9,495 nt of DNA from JACQZO01 sp964512325 (lineage in GTDB: Bacteria > Patescibacteriota > Gracilibacteria > RBG-16-42-10): contig CAZEGN010000027.1 of the NCBI GenBank assembly GCA_964512325.1, positions 1 through 9,495 of the forward strand, read 5' to 3'. The position numbers and the translations under genes are program-made. Below the pieces are notes generated by a model that was not told the DNA's origin, ran no database searches, and was given only the letters and a program-made list of their open reading frames with translations. Below are positions 1-6,419 of this stretch, one piece after another; position 1 is the stretch's first letter; the number at the start of each line of letters is the position of its first letter.

Positions 1-7
1 CCCCGAA

Positions 8-46
8 CCAGCCTGCGCTCGGAGAGCTTCGGCTGGCGCGGCCAGC
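8..46. repeat. GC-rich competing inverted repeats
   Basis: GCTGGC (32-37) and GCCAGC (41-46) form a six-base-pair hairpin with a three-base loop. CCAGCC (8-13) can instead pair with GGCTGG (31-36). This stretch is visibly more GC-rich than the rest of the window. It may be the edge of a dispersed repeat or a structured RNA, but its left side is cut by the window. Confidence 0.45.
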
Positions 47-73
47 GAGAGAAGGTTATTTGAGTATGAATCA

Positions 74-211
74 TTATTTGGAGAAGAGCTCTCCGCTGAG
101 TGAGCGCAGTGCTAGGCTGCCGAAGTCATGCACCGCAGGCTTTGCCTCGGTGGATGCGTAGGTATGCCATGATGTAGGAGAATGTTTTGTTTTTTCAACA
201 ATAGTTAACAT
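74..211 (-). CDS. possible small protein, 45 aa, with strong Shine-Dalgarno
   Basis: A 45-codon ORF starts with ATG at 211 and ends with TAA at 74-76. The sequence AAGGAGG lies five bases before the ATG, the best Shine-Dalgarno in the window; the main genes have none. The product begins MLTIVEKTKHS and ends SGELFSK. It has no signal peptide, membrane segment or family motif that I recognise. Much of the coding sequence coincides with a strong hairpin (127-156), so the ORF could be an accident inside a structured repeat. It could also be the remnant of a larger gene or a leader peptide for something left of the window. I see no clear promoter for it. Real expression is uncertain. Confidence 0.35.
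   Translation of the reverse strand: MLTIVEKTKHSPTSWHTYASTEAKPAVHDFGSLALRSLSGELFSK
127..156. repeat. strong imperfect palindrome / hairpin
   Basis: CATGCACCG (127-135) pairs with CGGTGGATG (148-156) except for one G-G mismatch. After a single bulged C, AGGC (137-140) pairs with GCCT (144-147) around a TTT loop. The stem has about twelve base pairs and is well above chance. There is no T-run on either side, so it is not an ordinary intrinsic terminator. It lies inside the possible 45-residue minus-strand ORF and resembles a dispersed palindromic repeat unit. Confidence 0.5.
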
Positions 212-224
212 CTTATCCTCCTTA

Positions 225-253
225 AGCCTTAATTCTTCAAGAAGGCTATTTTT
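225..253 (+). terminator. weak hairpin with T5, possible plus-strand terminator
   Basis: AGCCTT (225-230) pairs with AAGGCT (242-247), followed by ATTTTT. On the plus strand this resembles a weak intrinsic terminator for a transcript entering from the left. On the minus strand the same hairpin sits directly before the AAGGAGG of the 45-codon ORF, where its CCTT could also pair with the Shine-Dalgarno. Either role is inference. Confidence 0.25.
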
Positions 254-364
254 CGTGCTCGAAGGATGAGGGTAAGGATAAGGATATAAAGCAAAATAAG
301 TTCTAGGGTGAAATGGTTTTGTTTACACTTACTAAATTTTGCTAGTTGTATTTCATTAACGGGT

Positions 365-393
365 TTGTTTTTCAAGCAAGTATAACGTATACA
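365..393 (+). promoter_or_regulatory. predicted sigma70-type promoter of the cysteine-rich triplet
   Basis: A -35-like TTGTTT (365-370) is separated by 17 bp from a -10-like TATACA (388-393). The expected transcription start is near 400, giving an untranslated leader of under 20 bases and no Shine-Dalgarno before the ATG at 418. It is the only good promoter candidate before the three-gene cluster. Confidence 0.45.
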
Positions 394-402
394 ATAAGCA
401 AG
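374..402. promoter_or_regulatory. candidate operator: direct and inverted repeats around the -10
   Basis: AAGCAAG occurs at 374-380 and again at 396-402, 22 bp apart, about two helical turns. Between and overlapping them is the inverted repeat GTATA-ACG-TATAC (380-392), which covers the predicted -10 element. This arrangement is typical of a repressor binding site. No regulator can be assigned from the sequence. Confidence 0.3.
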
Positions 403-417
403 AACTGATATGTTTTT

Positions 418-2055
418 ATGGAAGCAATTTGCAAAGTAACAGGGGAAAAGTTTGCAATATCTGAACAAGAGGCAAGGTATTGTCAGGAACGAGAGATTCC
501 TCTCAGCACAACCGCGCCCTTAACCTTACTACGCTGGTTGCAGTCTTTCCGTAATCGTGTCCACTTATATAATGCTACTTGCGCCTCATCAGGCAAGCCT
601 ATTCTTAGCTGTTTCCCTCCCGATAAAGGCTATCAAGTTTATGAAAGCAGTATCTGGAATAGTGATGCATGGGAAGGCACGACCTATGCAAAAGATTATG
701 ATCCGACCAGACCTTTTTTTGTCCAGTTTAATGAGCTGCTACACACTGTACCTCTGCCTAACCTATATATTGTAAATACAGGCGAAGAAACAAATAGCCG
801 TTACGTAAATGGCTCAAAAAACTTACGCAACTGTTATCTCTGTTTCACCACGCTCGATAGTGAAGACTGTATGTTTTGCTGGAATGTGTTTAACAGCAAA
901 AACCTGCTCGATTGCGTCTATTGTCTATTTTGTGAGCTTTGCTATGACTCGATTGATTTAACCAACTGCTACAATGTCGCTTACTCTGAGAATTCAGTAC
1001 ACTGCGCAGACAGCCTATTTCTCTCCAATTGTCAGGCCTGCAAAAACTGTTATGGCTGCGTCAGTCTAAGCAACAAAGAATATTGTTGGTACAATGAGCA
1101 GCTTACGAAAGAAGAATACGAAAACAGAAAAGCACAGTTGAATCTTACTAGCTATGCCACAATTCAGGCTGAGAAAGAAAAGTTTAAAGCATTCAAGACC
1201 CAATTTCCGATTAAGTATTATAAAGGCAAGAACAACGAAAACAGCACCGGCTCTTATTTGCTCAACAATCAAAATTGCCGAAACTGTTTCCTAACCAACA
1301 ACTCTCAAGATTTAGAAAACTGCGTTATCGCCTTGAAAAGCAAAGATTGTTTTGGTGTATTCTCGATTACTGAGACGCAACTTGGCTACCATACAATAAC
1401 AGGCGCCAATTATAACAATCGCTTCTGTCTCGAGTGCATTCATAGCCAGAACTTAGAGTTTTGCATGTACTGTATTCAAAACTGCAGCGATTGTTTCGGT
1501 TGCATTGGGCTCAAAAAGAAACAATACTGCATTTTAAACAAACAGTATTCTAAGGAAGAATACGAGGCGCTCACCAAACAGATTAAGGCGCAAATGATTA
1601 GCAGTGGTGAATGGCAGGATTTCTTTCCACAAGAGCTATCACCCTTTTATTATAATCACTCTGATGCAGCAACCTTTTTCCCATTGAGCAAAGAAGAGGC
1701 CCTGAAAGCAGGCTTCAAATGGCTAGATGAGCCAATTAATACTAATGAAGCAACAGAATCTATTCCTGATGACAGCAGCCTGGTTAGCGCTGAGATCTGC
1801 CAAAAAACATTTTCCTGCACCCTGACACGCAAACCATTCCGTATTACTAAACAAGAACTCGATTTCTACCAACAACAAAAAATTCCCTTGCCTCAGATTG
1901 CGCCTATTGAACGAATTCTAGAACGAGCTAAAATTCTGGCAATCAAACCACTACAACATATTGCTTGTAGCCAGTGTAGTACACCACTTGAAAGCGTGTA
2001 TGATCCTAGTGTCCAGCCAGTTTTGTGCGAATCTTGCTATCAACAGAGCCTCTAG
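418..2055 (+). CDS. cysteine-rich tandem-repeat protein, copy 1 (545 aa, function unknown)
   Basis: First of three tandem paralogues. It has about 37 cysteines and no signal peptide or membrane helix, so it is probably cytoplasmic. N-terminal module: C5 with a KVTGEKF motif, the FRNR motif (44-47), then a conserved W/Y/D-rich segment (70-105). Two Cys-rich halves follow (about 125-237 and 273-385). Each opens with an Asn/Ser-rich element (ENSTG at 274-278 in the second) and closes with a G-C-[VI]-x-L...YC...KEEYE block. The last part (466-501) repeats the N-terminal module and ends with a CxxC...CxxC zinc-knuckle-like pair (C517/C520, C537/C540). Cysteines within a half fall at multiples of three residues. 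I associate this family with uncharacterised CPR proteins, from memory. Metal binding or a beta-solenoid fold is inference. The ATG at 418 is chosen by alignment with the other copies; no Shine-Dalgarno is visible. Confidence 0.9.
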   Translation: MEAICKVTGEKFAISEQEARYCQEREIPLSTTAPLTLLRWLQSFRNRVHLYNATCASSGKPILSCFPPDKGYQVYESSIWNSDAWEGTTYAKDYDPTRPFFVQFNELLHTVPLPNLYIVNTGEETNSRYVNGSKNLRNCYLCFTTLDSEDCMFCWNVFNSKNLLDCVYCLFCELCYDSIDLTNCYNVAYSENSVHCADSLFLSNCQACKNCYGCVSLSNKEYCWYNEQLTKEEYENRKAQLNLTSYATIQAEKEKFKAFKTQFPIKYYKGKNNENSTGSYLLNNQNCRNCFLTNNSQDLENCVIALKSKDCFGVFSITETQLGYHTITGANYNNRFCLECIHSQNLEFCMYCIQNCSDCFGCIGLKKKQYCILNKQYSKEEYEALTKQIKAQMISSGEWQDFFPQELSPFYYNHSDAATFFPLSKEEALKAGFKWLDEPINTNEATESIPDDSSLVSAEICQKTFSCTLTRKPFRITKQELDFYQQQKIPLPQIAPIERILERAKILAIKPLQHIACSQCSTPLESVYDPSVQPVLCESCYQQSL

Positions 2056-2088
2056 TATGCCATCTTCTTTTTCTAACATTCTCTTCAT

Positions 2089-3729
2089 ATGGTAGAAGCT
2101 GTATGCAAAATTACTGGAAAAAAGTTTACTATATCTGAACGAGAAATTGCCTATTGCACGGAAAGAGGACTGCCTTTACCAACAGAGAGTCCTTTTGAAC
2201 GTTTACGACATATTGCTGTCTTCCGAAATCGCATCAATCTTTATAACACTACCTGTGTTTTGTCAGGAAAACCTATTTTGAGTTGCTTTCCACTAGAGCG
2301 AAAACTTGCGGTGGCTGACATTGATGTCTGGGGTGGAGACAGTTGGGATGCAAGCTCCTATGCACAAGACTATGATGCTAACCGACCATTTTTTGATCAA
2401 CTACAAGAGCTATTCCAAAAGACACCTATTCCGAATCTCAATGTGATTACCGGAGCAATGGAAAACAGCCACTATGTAAATGGCGCGATGAATCTAAAAA
2501 ACTGCTATCTCTGCTTTAGCACCCTAGATAGCACCGACAGCTTATTTAACTGGGCAATATTTAATTCACATAATGTCGTAGATAGCATTTATTGCTCTTT
2601 TAGTGAGCTTTGTTATGAATGTCGCGATACTGAAAAATGTTACAATTGCAAATTTGTAGAGAGCTCACAGCATTGTAGCGATAGTATATTTCTTTTTAGC
2701 TGCCAGTCCTGTAAGCATTGTTATGGCTGTGTGAATCTAAGCAACAAAGAATACTGTTGGTACAATGAACAACTGACTAAAGAGGAGTACGAGACAAGAC
2801 TAGCCAAAGTAAATCTTGGTAGCAGAAAAGTGTTAGCCGCAGAAAAACAGAAGTTTGCTCAATTTAAAAAGCAATTTCCCATCAAGTATTATCGTGGCAA
2901 AAGCATTGAGAACAGTACAGGGAACTACTTAAGCAATGTCAAAGACAGTCACAATAGCTATTTCTCAAGTGATTGTATTGACGTTGAGAACTGTTGGGTT
3001 ATGCCTAAAGGCAAGGATTGTTTTGGTGTTATCTCTGCTAAGGCCTGTGAACTTACCTACAATTCGCAAAGCGGCATTAATTATAATTGTCAGTATTGCA
3101 ATGAGTGTTTAGCCAACAACAAAAACTTGCAATGGTGCCTATTTGTAAATACCAGTAGTGACTGTTTTGGCTGCGTCAGCTTAAAAAAGAAACAGTATTG
3201 CATTTTGAACAAACAATATAGCAAAGAAGAGTATGAACGCTTAGTAGCGGAGATTAAGCAAGCCATGATAGCAAGAGGGGAATGGGAAGACTTTTTCCCT
3301 AAAAGAATGACTCCTTTCTACTACAACGAAAGTGATGCCCAGCTTTATTTTCCTTTAACGAAAGCGGAGGCAGTAGCGAAAGGATATTTTTGGAAAGACC
3401 ATGACGACAGTATTGGAACAGATGACAACACCATTCCAGATGATATTCGCTTAGTAAATGACGCTATTCTCGATCAGACTTTCAGTTGCAAACAAACAGG
3501 AAAGAAGTATCGCATTACCAAGCAAGAATTAGATTTTTACCGCCGTATGAATGTGCCCTTGCCTGATATTGCCCCTTTAGTAAGAGTAGCCAATATGGCA
3601 AGCTCTTTCTTTCAGACCAATGAACTGCATACTATTTCCTGCGCCAACTGCAATAAACAAATCGAAAGTGTTTACGATGCCACAACACAAAAAGTGCTTT
3701 GTGAAGAGTGTTATCAGCAACAAATCTAG
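2089..3729 (+). CDS. cysteine-rich tandem-repeat protein, copy 2 (546 aa, function unknown)
   Basis: Second paralogue, 33 bp after copy 1 with no terminator between, so probably co-transcribed. The architecture is the same: N-terminal module (C6, KITGKKF, FRNR at 46-49), two Cys-rich halves (about 125-237 and 273-385), a second copy of the N-terminal module (467-500), and a terminal CxxC...CxxC (C518/C521, C538/C541). It has about 33 cysteines. It differs from its neighbours in the first half: positions 151, 154 and 166, cysteine in both other copies, are Ser, Asn and Ser here, and 172 is Ser. It also has a Cys at 187 not found at that position in the others. The G-C-V-x-L...KEEYE block is almost identical to copy 1, while overall identity by eye is roughly half. 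The cluster therefore looks like an old duplication under selection. No Shine-Dalgarno precedes the ATG. Confidence 0.9.
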   Translation: MVEAVCKITGKKFTISEREIAYCTERGLPLPTESPFERLRHIAVFRNRINLYNTTCVLSGKPILSCFPLERKLAVADIDVWGGDSWDASSYAQDYDANRPFFDQLQELFQKTPIPNLNVITGAMENSHYVNGAMNLKNCYLCFSTLDSTDSLFNWAIFNSHNVVDSIYCSFSELCYECRDTEKCYNCKFVESSQHCSDSIFLFSCQSCKHCYGCVNLSNKEYCWYNEQLTKEEYETRLAKVNLGSRKVLAAEKQKFAQFKKQFPIKYYRGKSIENSTGNYLSNVKDSHNSYFSSDCIDVENCWVMPKGKDCFGVISAKACELTYNSQSGINYNCQYCNECLANNKNLQWCLFVNTSSDCFGCVSLKKKQYCILNKQYSKEEYERLVAEIKQAMIARGEWEDFFPKRMTPFYYNESDAQLYFPLTKAEAVAKGYFWKDHDDSIGTDDNTIPDDIRLVNDAILDQTFSCKQTGKKYRITKQELDFYRRMNVPLPDIAPLVRVANMASSFFQTNELHTISCANCNKQIESVYDATTQKVLCEECYQQQI

Positions 3730-3745
3730 ATCGTAAACAATTAGC

Positions 3746-3770
3746 ATTTGTAATTTGTAATTCGTAATTA
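3746..3770. repeat. heptanucleotide tandem repeat, 3 units
   Basis: Three consecutive 7-bp units ATTTGTA, ATTTGTA, ATTCGTA followed by a partial ATTA fill most of the gap between copies 2 and 3. The consensus ATTYGTA is related to the ATTCGCA units after copy 3. Similar heptamer arrays are known as dispersed intergenic repeats in several bacterial groups. Ends only seven bases before the ATG of copy 3. Confidence 0.7.
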
Positions 3771-3776
3771 TCTCTT

Positions 3777-5420
3777 ATGATTCAGGCTATTTGTAAGGTT
3801 AGTGGTAAGCCATTCACGATTAGTGATAAAGAGGAGCAGTATTGTCGCAATGCAGGTATTCCTTTGCCAAAGCTCCATCCCCATGAACGAATAAAACTGC
3901 TGCTCAACTTTCGTAATCGAACATTTCTATTCAACACAACCTGTGCTTTTTCAAAAAAGCCAATCCTCACCTCAATTCCGCCAGAAAGGGGATATACAGT
4001 TTATGACAATGATGTCTGGAATAGTGATGCATGGGAGGCCCTCGATTATGGACAGGCGTATGATCCTAACCGCAACTTATTCGATCAAATCGATGAGCTG
4101 ATCAAAAAAGTGCCGTTACCTAACCTTACCGTAGTACGAGCCGGCTTAGAGAATAGTGATTATTGCAATGGTGCAGTTAATTTGAAGAATTGCTATTTAT
4201 GTTTTGCTTCTGTAGGCAATACTGACTGCATGTTCTGCTGGAATACATTTGATAGCAAAAATGTAGTTGATTGCATTTCGGCATTTGCCTCCGAGCGCTG
4301 TTATAATTGTCGGAATATCGAAAATTGCTACCAGGCATGCTACAGCGAGAGCTCAAATTACTGTTCTGAAAGCTATTTTCTTGATTCATGCCAATCATGC
4401 AAAAACTGTTTTGGCTGCGTCAATCTCTCTAACCGTGAATATTGCTGGTACAATGAGCAATTGACCAAAGAAGAATACGAGCAACGTTTGAGTCAATTTC
4501 CTTTAGGCAGCTTTGAGGCGATTGAAAAAGAAAAAGCGAAATTCACTGAATTCAAGAAAACTCAGCCTCGTAAAGCAATACAAGGTCGCAACAATGAAAA
4601 CTCAACCGGCAATTATATCCAAAACTGTAAAGACTGTACTAGTGCTTTTAACTGTAATAGCTCTATTGATCTTGAATATTGTGTTGGCGTAAACAAGACA
4701 AAAGACACCTTCTGTACAGCGTTTACTACTAGTGGTGAACTGCTCTATAACTCACAAGCCGGTGTAAATAATTACAATCTCCAATTTTGTGCCGACTGCG
4801 TGCAGTGCAACAACTTGATGTACTGCCTCTCTTGTGTACAGGGTACAAGCGATTGTTTTGCTTGCGTGGGCCTTAAGAAGAAGCAGTACTGCATTTTAAA
4901 TAAACAATATTCCAAGGAGGATTATGAACGGATCGTTGCTCAAATCAAAGCAAACTTAACCGCTCGTAATGAATGGGAAGAATTTTTCCCCGCCCGCTTA
5001 TCACCAATGAGCTATAACTGTTCAGATGGCGCCGTAGTATTGCCTATTACTAAAGAGGAGGCAGTAGCGAAGGGCTTTCATTGGCGAGAAGAACCAGCAC
5101 AGGAAGCATTTGAAGCTTACGCAATTCCAGATCATATCAAAGACGTCCAAGCTGATATTCTTCAAGGCACATTTAAATGCCAGCTGACCGGCAAGAAGTA
5201 TCGTCTTTTAAAACAGGAATTAGAGTTCTATCGTGACCTAAATACTCCGATCCCCAGACTAGCGCCACTCGAACGAGTCCACACCAATGCCACAGTCTTC
5301 CGCATGCTAGAAACAAAAAAAACACACTGCAGCAATTGCCAAAAAGAAATCGAATCAGTATACGACCCTACAGAACGACCAGTATTCTGTGAAGACTGCT
5401 TTACGAAAACAATATATTAA
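3777..5420 (+). CDS. cysteine-rich tandem-repeat protein, copy 3 (547 aa, function unknown)
   Basis: Third paralogue, 47 bp after copy 2; the gap holds a heptanucleotide repeat but no terminator. It has about 38 cysteines. Order as in the other copies: N-terminal module (C6, KVSGKPF, FRNR), first Cys-rich half (C130 to C223), second half opening with ENSTGNY (274-280) and running to C372, repeated N-terminal module (468-501), and terminal CxxC...CxxC (C518/C521, C538/C541). Special points: the Cys at 66 of copies 1 and 2 is Ser; C188 lies off the three-residue register, as if moved one residue from C187 of copy 2; and an extra C415 follows the second half. No signal peptide is present. Function unknown; a metal-binding scaffold is the simplest inference. 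No Shine-Dalgarno precedes the ATG. Confidence 0.9.
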   Translation: MIQAICKVSGKPFTISDKEEQYCRNAGIPLPKLHPHERIKLLLNFRNRTFLFNTTCAFSKKPILTSIPPERGYTVYDNDVWNSDAWEALDYGQAYDPNRNLFDQIDELIKKVPLPNLTVVRAGLENSDYCNGAVNLKNCYLCFASVGNTDCMFCWNTFDSKNVVDCISAFASERCYNCRNIENCYQACYSESSNYCSESYFLDSCQSCKNCFGCVNLSNREYCWYNEQLTKEEYEQRLSQFPLGSFEAIEKEKAKFTEFKKTQPRKAIQGRNNENSTGNYIQNCKDCTSAFNCNSSIDLEYCVGVNKTKDTFCTAFTTSGELLYNSQAGVNNYNLQFCADCVQCNNLMYCLSCVQGTSDCFACVGLKKKQYCILNKQYSKEDYERIVAQIKANLTARNEWEEFFPARLSPMSYNCSDGAVVLPITKEEAVAKGFHWREEPAQEAFEAYAIPDHIKDVQADILQGTFKCQLTGKKYRLLKQELEFYRDLNTPIPRLAPLERVHTNATVFRMLETKKTHCSNCQKEIESVYDPTERPVFCEDCFTKTIY

Positions 5421-5455
5421 GAAAGAGCTGGGAGGGGATAGAAAGGATGAGAACA

Positions 5456-5487
5456 ATTCGAAATTCGCAGTTCGCAATTCGCAATTG
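5456..5487. repeat. heptanucleotide tandem repeat, 4 units
   Basis: Four 7-bp units, ATTCGAA, ATTCGCA, GTTCGCA and ATTCGCA, followed by a partial ATTG, lie 35 bp after the stop of copy 3. The unit matches the ATTYGTA array between copies 2 and 3, so the two arrays belong to one repeat family in this genome. Confidence 0.7.
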
Positions 5488-5501
5488 AAAAGTCGAGACC
5501 A

Positions 5502-5558
5502 GAGGAGTAGAGAAAGAGAGACATAGCTCAAAGGAACATCCACTCACTTTCTCTCCTC
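5502..5558. other. large imperfect hairpin after the triplet
   Basis: GAGGAG (5502-5507) and AGAAAG (5511-5516) can pair with CTCCTC (5553-5558) and CTTTCT (5547-5552), with a TAG bulge and a 30-base loop. There is no T-run, so it is not a standard intrinsic terminator. It might act as a 3' end structure of the triplet transcript. The arms are low-complexity purine/pyrimidine tracts, which weakens the case. Confidence 0.3.
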
Positions 5559-5562
5559 TCCG

Positions 5563-5683
5563 TCATCCTGAGCAGAGCGAAGCGACGCCGAAGGATCTTG
5601 CCGGATGCAGTTGAACGTTCCACGAACCGATGTCGTTCCATATGGCTTATCCCGGCAGGATCCCTCCACGGAAGTCGGGATGA
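5563..5683. repeat. 121-bp inverted-repeat element, MITE/REP-like
   Basis: The ends TCATCCTGA (5563-5571) and TCGGGATGA (5675-5683) are inverted copies with one mismatch. Inner arms AAGGATCTTGCCGG (5591-5604) and CCGGCAGGATCCCT (5652-5665) match at 12 of 14 positions. The left arm reads TCATCCTGAGC...GCGAAGCGACGCCGAAGGATC, a type of palindromic intergenic repeat that I recognise from many unrelated bacterial genomes. It carries no believable coding sequence and is probably a non-autonomous dispersed repeat. Together with the two features before it, it explains most of the 334-bp gap between copy 3 and the next gene. Confidence 0.65.
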
Positions 5684-5685
5684 AG

Positions 5686-5741
5686 AAAAAAAAGAAGCAA
5701 AAGTAAACGCAGGCTTCTGTCAGCAGCCTCTCCTTTTACTT
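5686..5741 (-). terminator. intrinsic terminator of the nucleotidyltransferase-like gene
   Basis: Read on the minus strand, AAGTAAA (5741-5735) pairs with TTTACTT (5707-5701), enclosing AGGCT (5729-5725) and AGCCT (5715-5711). After seven bases comes a run of eight T (5693-5686). It begins 13 bases after the TGA of the 183-residue minus-strand gene, the right place to end that transcript. Confidence 0.6.
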
Positions 5742-5754
5742 CTGTGTCAGCTTC

Positions 5755-6306
5755 TCAGCTTTTTACTATCTTCAGCTTCGGCCACTTTTTATCCCAACCT
5801 TTTTCATCCATACGCTGATTAAAAAGCTCCGGATTGCCAATGCAGAGAGGGTTTGCAGTCACCCTTAAATTTACCAAGTCATCAATACCATGCGGAGCGA
5901 GTAGCTCCAGACTGCCATCATCTTTTAGCTTTACCCCAATACAAGTAGCTATCTCTACCCATTTGGAGAGTCCATCAGCAGAATCTTTGTACGGTGCATC
6001 TCCTTTCTTCAGATGCATACGAGCTTGGTTACGAACCTGCCATTCAACACTGCTATTTAATTGGCGCAGCCGATCATCATATGCCCAATCAACCTCTGGA
6101 CGAACCTCATTCTTATCAAAGTAAATAACATCAATATCAGGAATGGGGGTGCGTGTTGTGAAACCGTGCAAATGATCCCACACAGTACTACGCACAAATC
6201 CGGCCCCAATCCACCAATCAGGCAAATGTAAGGACTGTGCCGTACGCAGCAAATCCATCATCCATTGATCTTTTTTTATTAGATCAAGTATGTCCTGTTC
6301 AGTCAT
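5755..6306 (-). CDS. nucleotidyltransferase-like protein (NTP_transf_6 family), 183 aa
   Basis: The protein matches the family called nucleotidyltransferase family protein (Pfam NTP_transf_6, formerly a DUF) along its whole usual length of about 180-190 residues. Visible marks are WWIGAGFVRSTVWDHLHG (31-48), which corresponds to the glycine-rich start of the polymerase-beta fold; the acidic DIDV (57-60), giving the Asp-x-Asp metal pair; VRNQARMH (91-98); LAPHGIDDLVNLRV (136-149); and the end motif KWPKL (174-178). The family's substrate is not known, so no specific reaction is claimed. The gene is monocistronic: the lipoprotein gene diverges on one side and a terminator follows on the other. 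The ATG at 6306 has no Shine-Dalgarno. Family assignment is confident, function is not. Confidence 0.85.
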   Translation of the reverse strand: MTEQDILDLIKKDQWMMDLLRTAQSLHLPDWWIGAGFVRSTVWDHLHGFTTRTPIPDIDVIYFDKNEVRPEVDWAYDDRLRQLNSSVEWQVRNQARMHLKKGDAPYKDSADGLSKWVEIATCIGVKLKDDGSLELLAPHGIDDLVNLRVTANPLCIGNPELFNQRMDEKGWDKKWPKLKIVKS

Positions 6307-6328
6307 GTTTCATAAATAAATCGCCCCC

Positions 6329-6359
6329 AATATACCTCTGCTCACCCAGCCCACGTCAA
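6329..6359 (-). promoter_or_regulatory. possible promoter of the nucleotidyltransferase-like gene
   Basis: On the minus strand TTGACG (6359-6354) is followed after 19 bp by TATATT (6334-6329), 22 bases before the ATG. The spacer is longer than ideal, so this is a weak call. It would give a leader of about 15 bases. Confidence 0.3.
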
Positions 6360-6372
6360 ATTATCCCAAACA

Positions 6373-6401
6373 TTGACCACACGAAAATAAGATGTAATAA
6401 T
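6373..6401 (+). promoter_or_regulatory. predicted sigma70-type promoter of the lipoprotein gene
   Basis: TTGACC (6373-6378) and AATAAT (6396-6401, within TAATAAT) are separated by 17 bp. The predicted start near 6408 leaves about 12 bases before the ATG at 6420, without a Shine-Dalgarno. This position supports the ATG at 6420 over longer upstream reading-frame extensions. Confidence 0.45.
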
Positions 6402-6419
6402 ACGCATTCACTATACATT

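Noticed and set aside
229..468. 79-residue minus-strand reading frame starting inside copy 1 of the Cys-rich genes
   Set aside because: Its ATG is antisense within a well-supported gene and has no ribosome-binding site. Only the hydrophobic tail looks unusual, and that is reported as a weak finding.
418..5420. Reading the Cys-rich triplet as ferredoxins or as pentapeptide-repeat proteins
   Set aside because: There is no CxxCxxCxxxCP ferredoxin motif and no A(D/N)LxX pentapeptide pattern; the period is three and twelve residues, not five.
5598..5822. 74-residue plus-strand reading frame
   Set aside because: It lies across the inverted-repeat element and the terminator, has no start signal and no recognisable product.
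6237..6419. N-terminal extension of the lipoprotein reading frame
   Set aside because: It overlaps the divergent nucleotidyltransferase-like gene and its likely promoter, and would place the signal peptide inside the protein.
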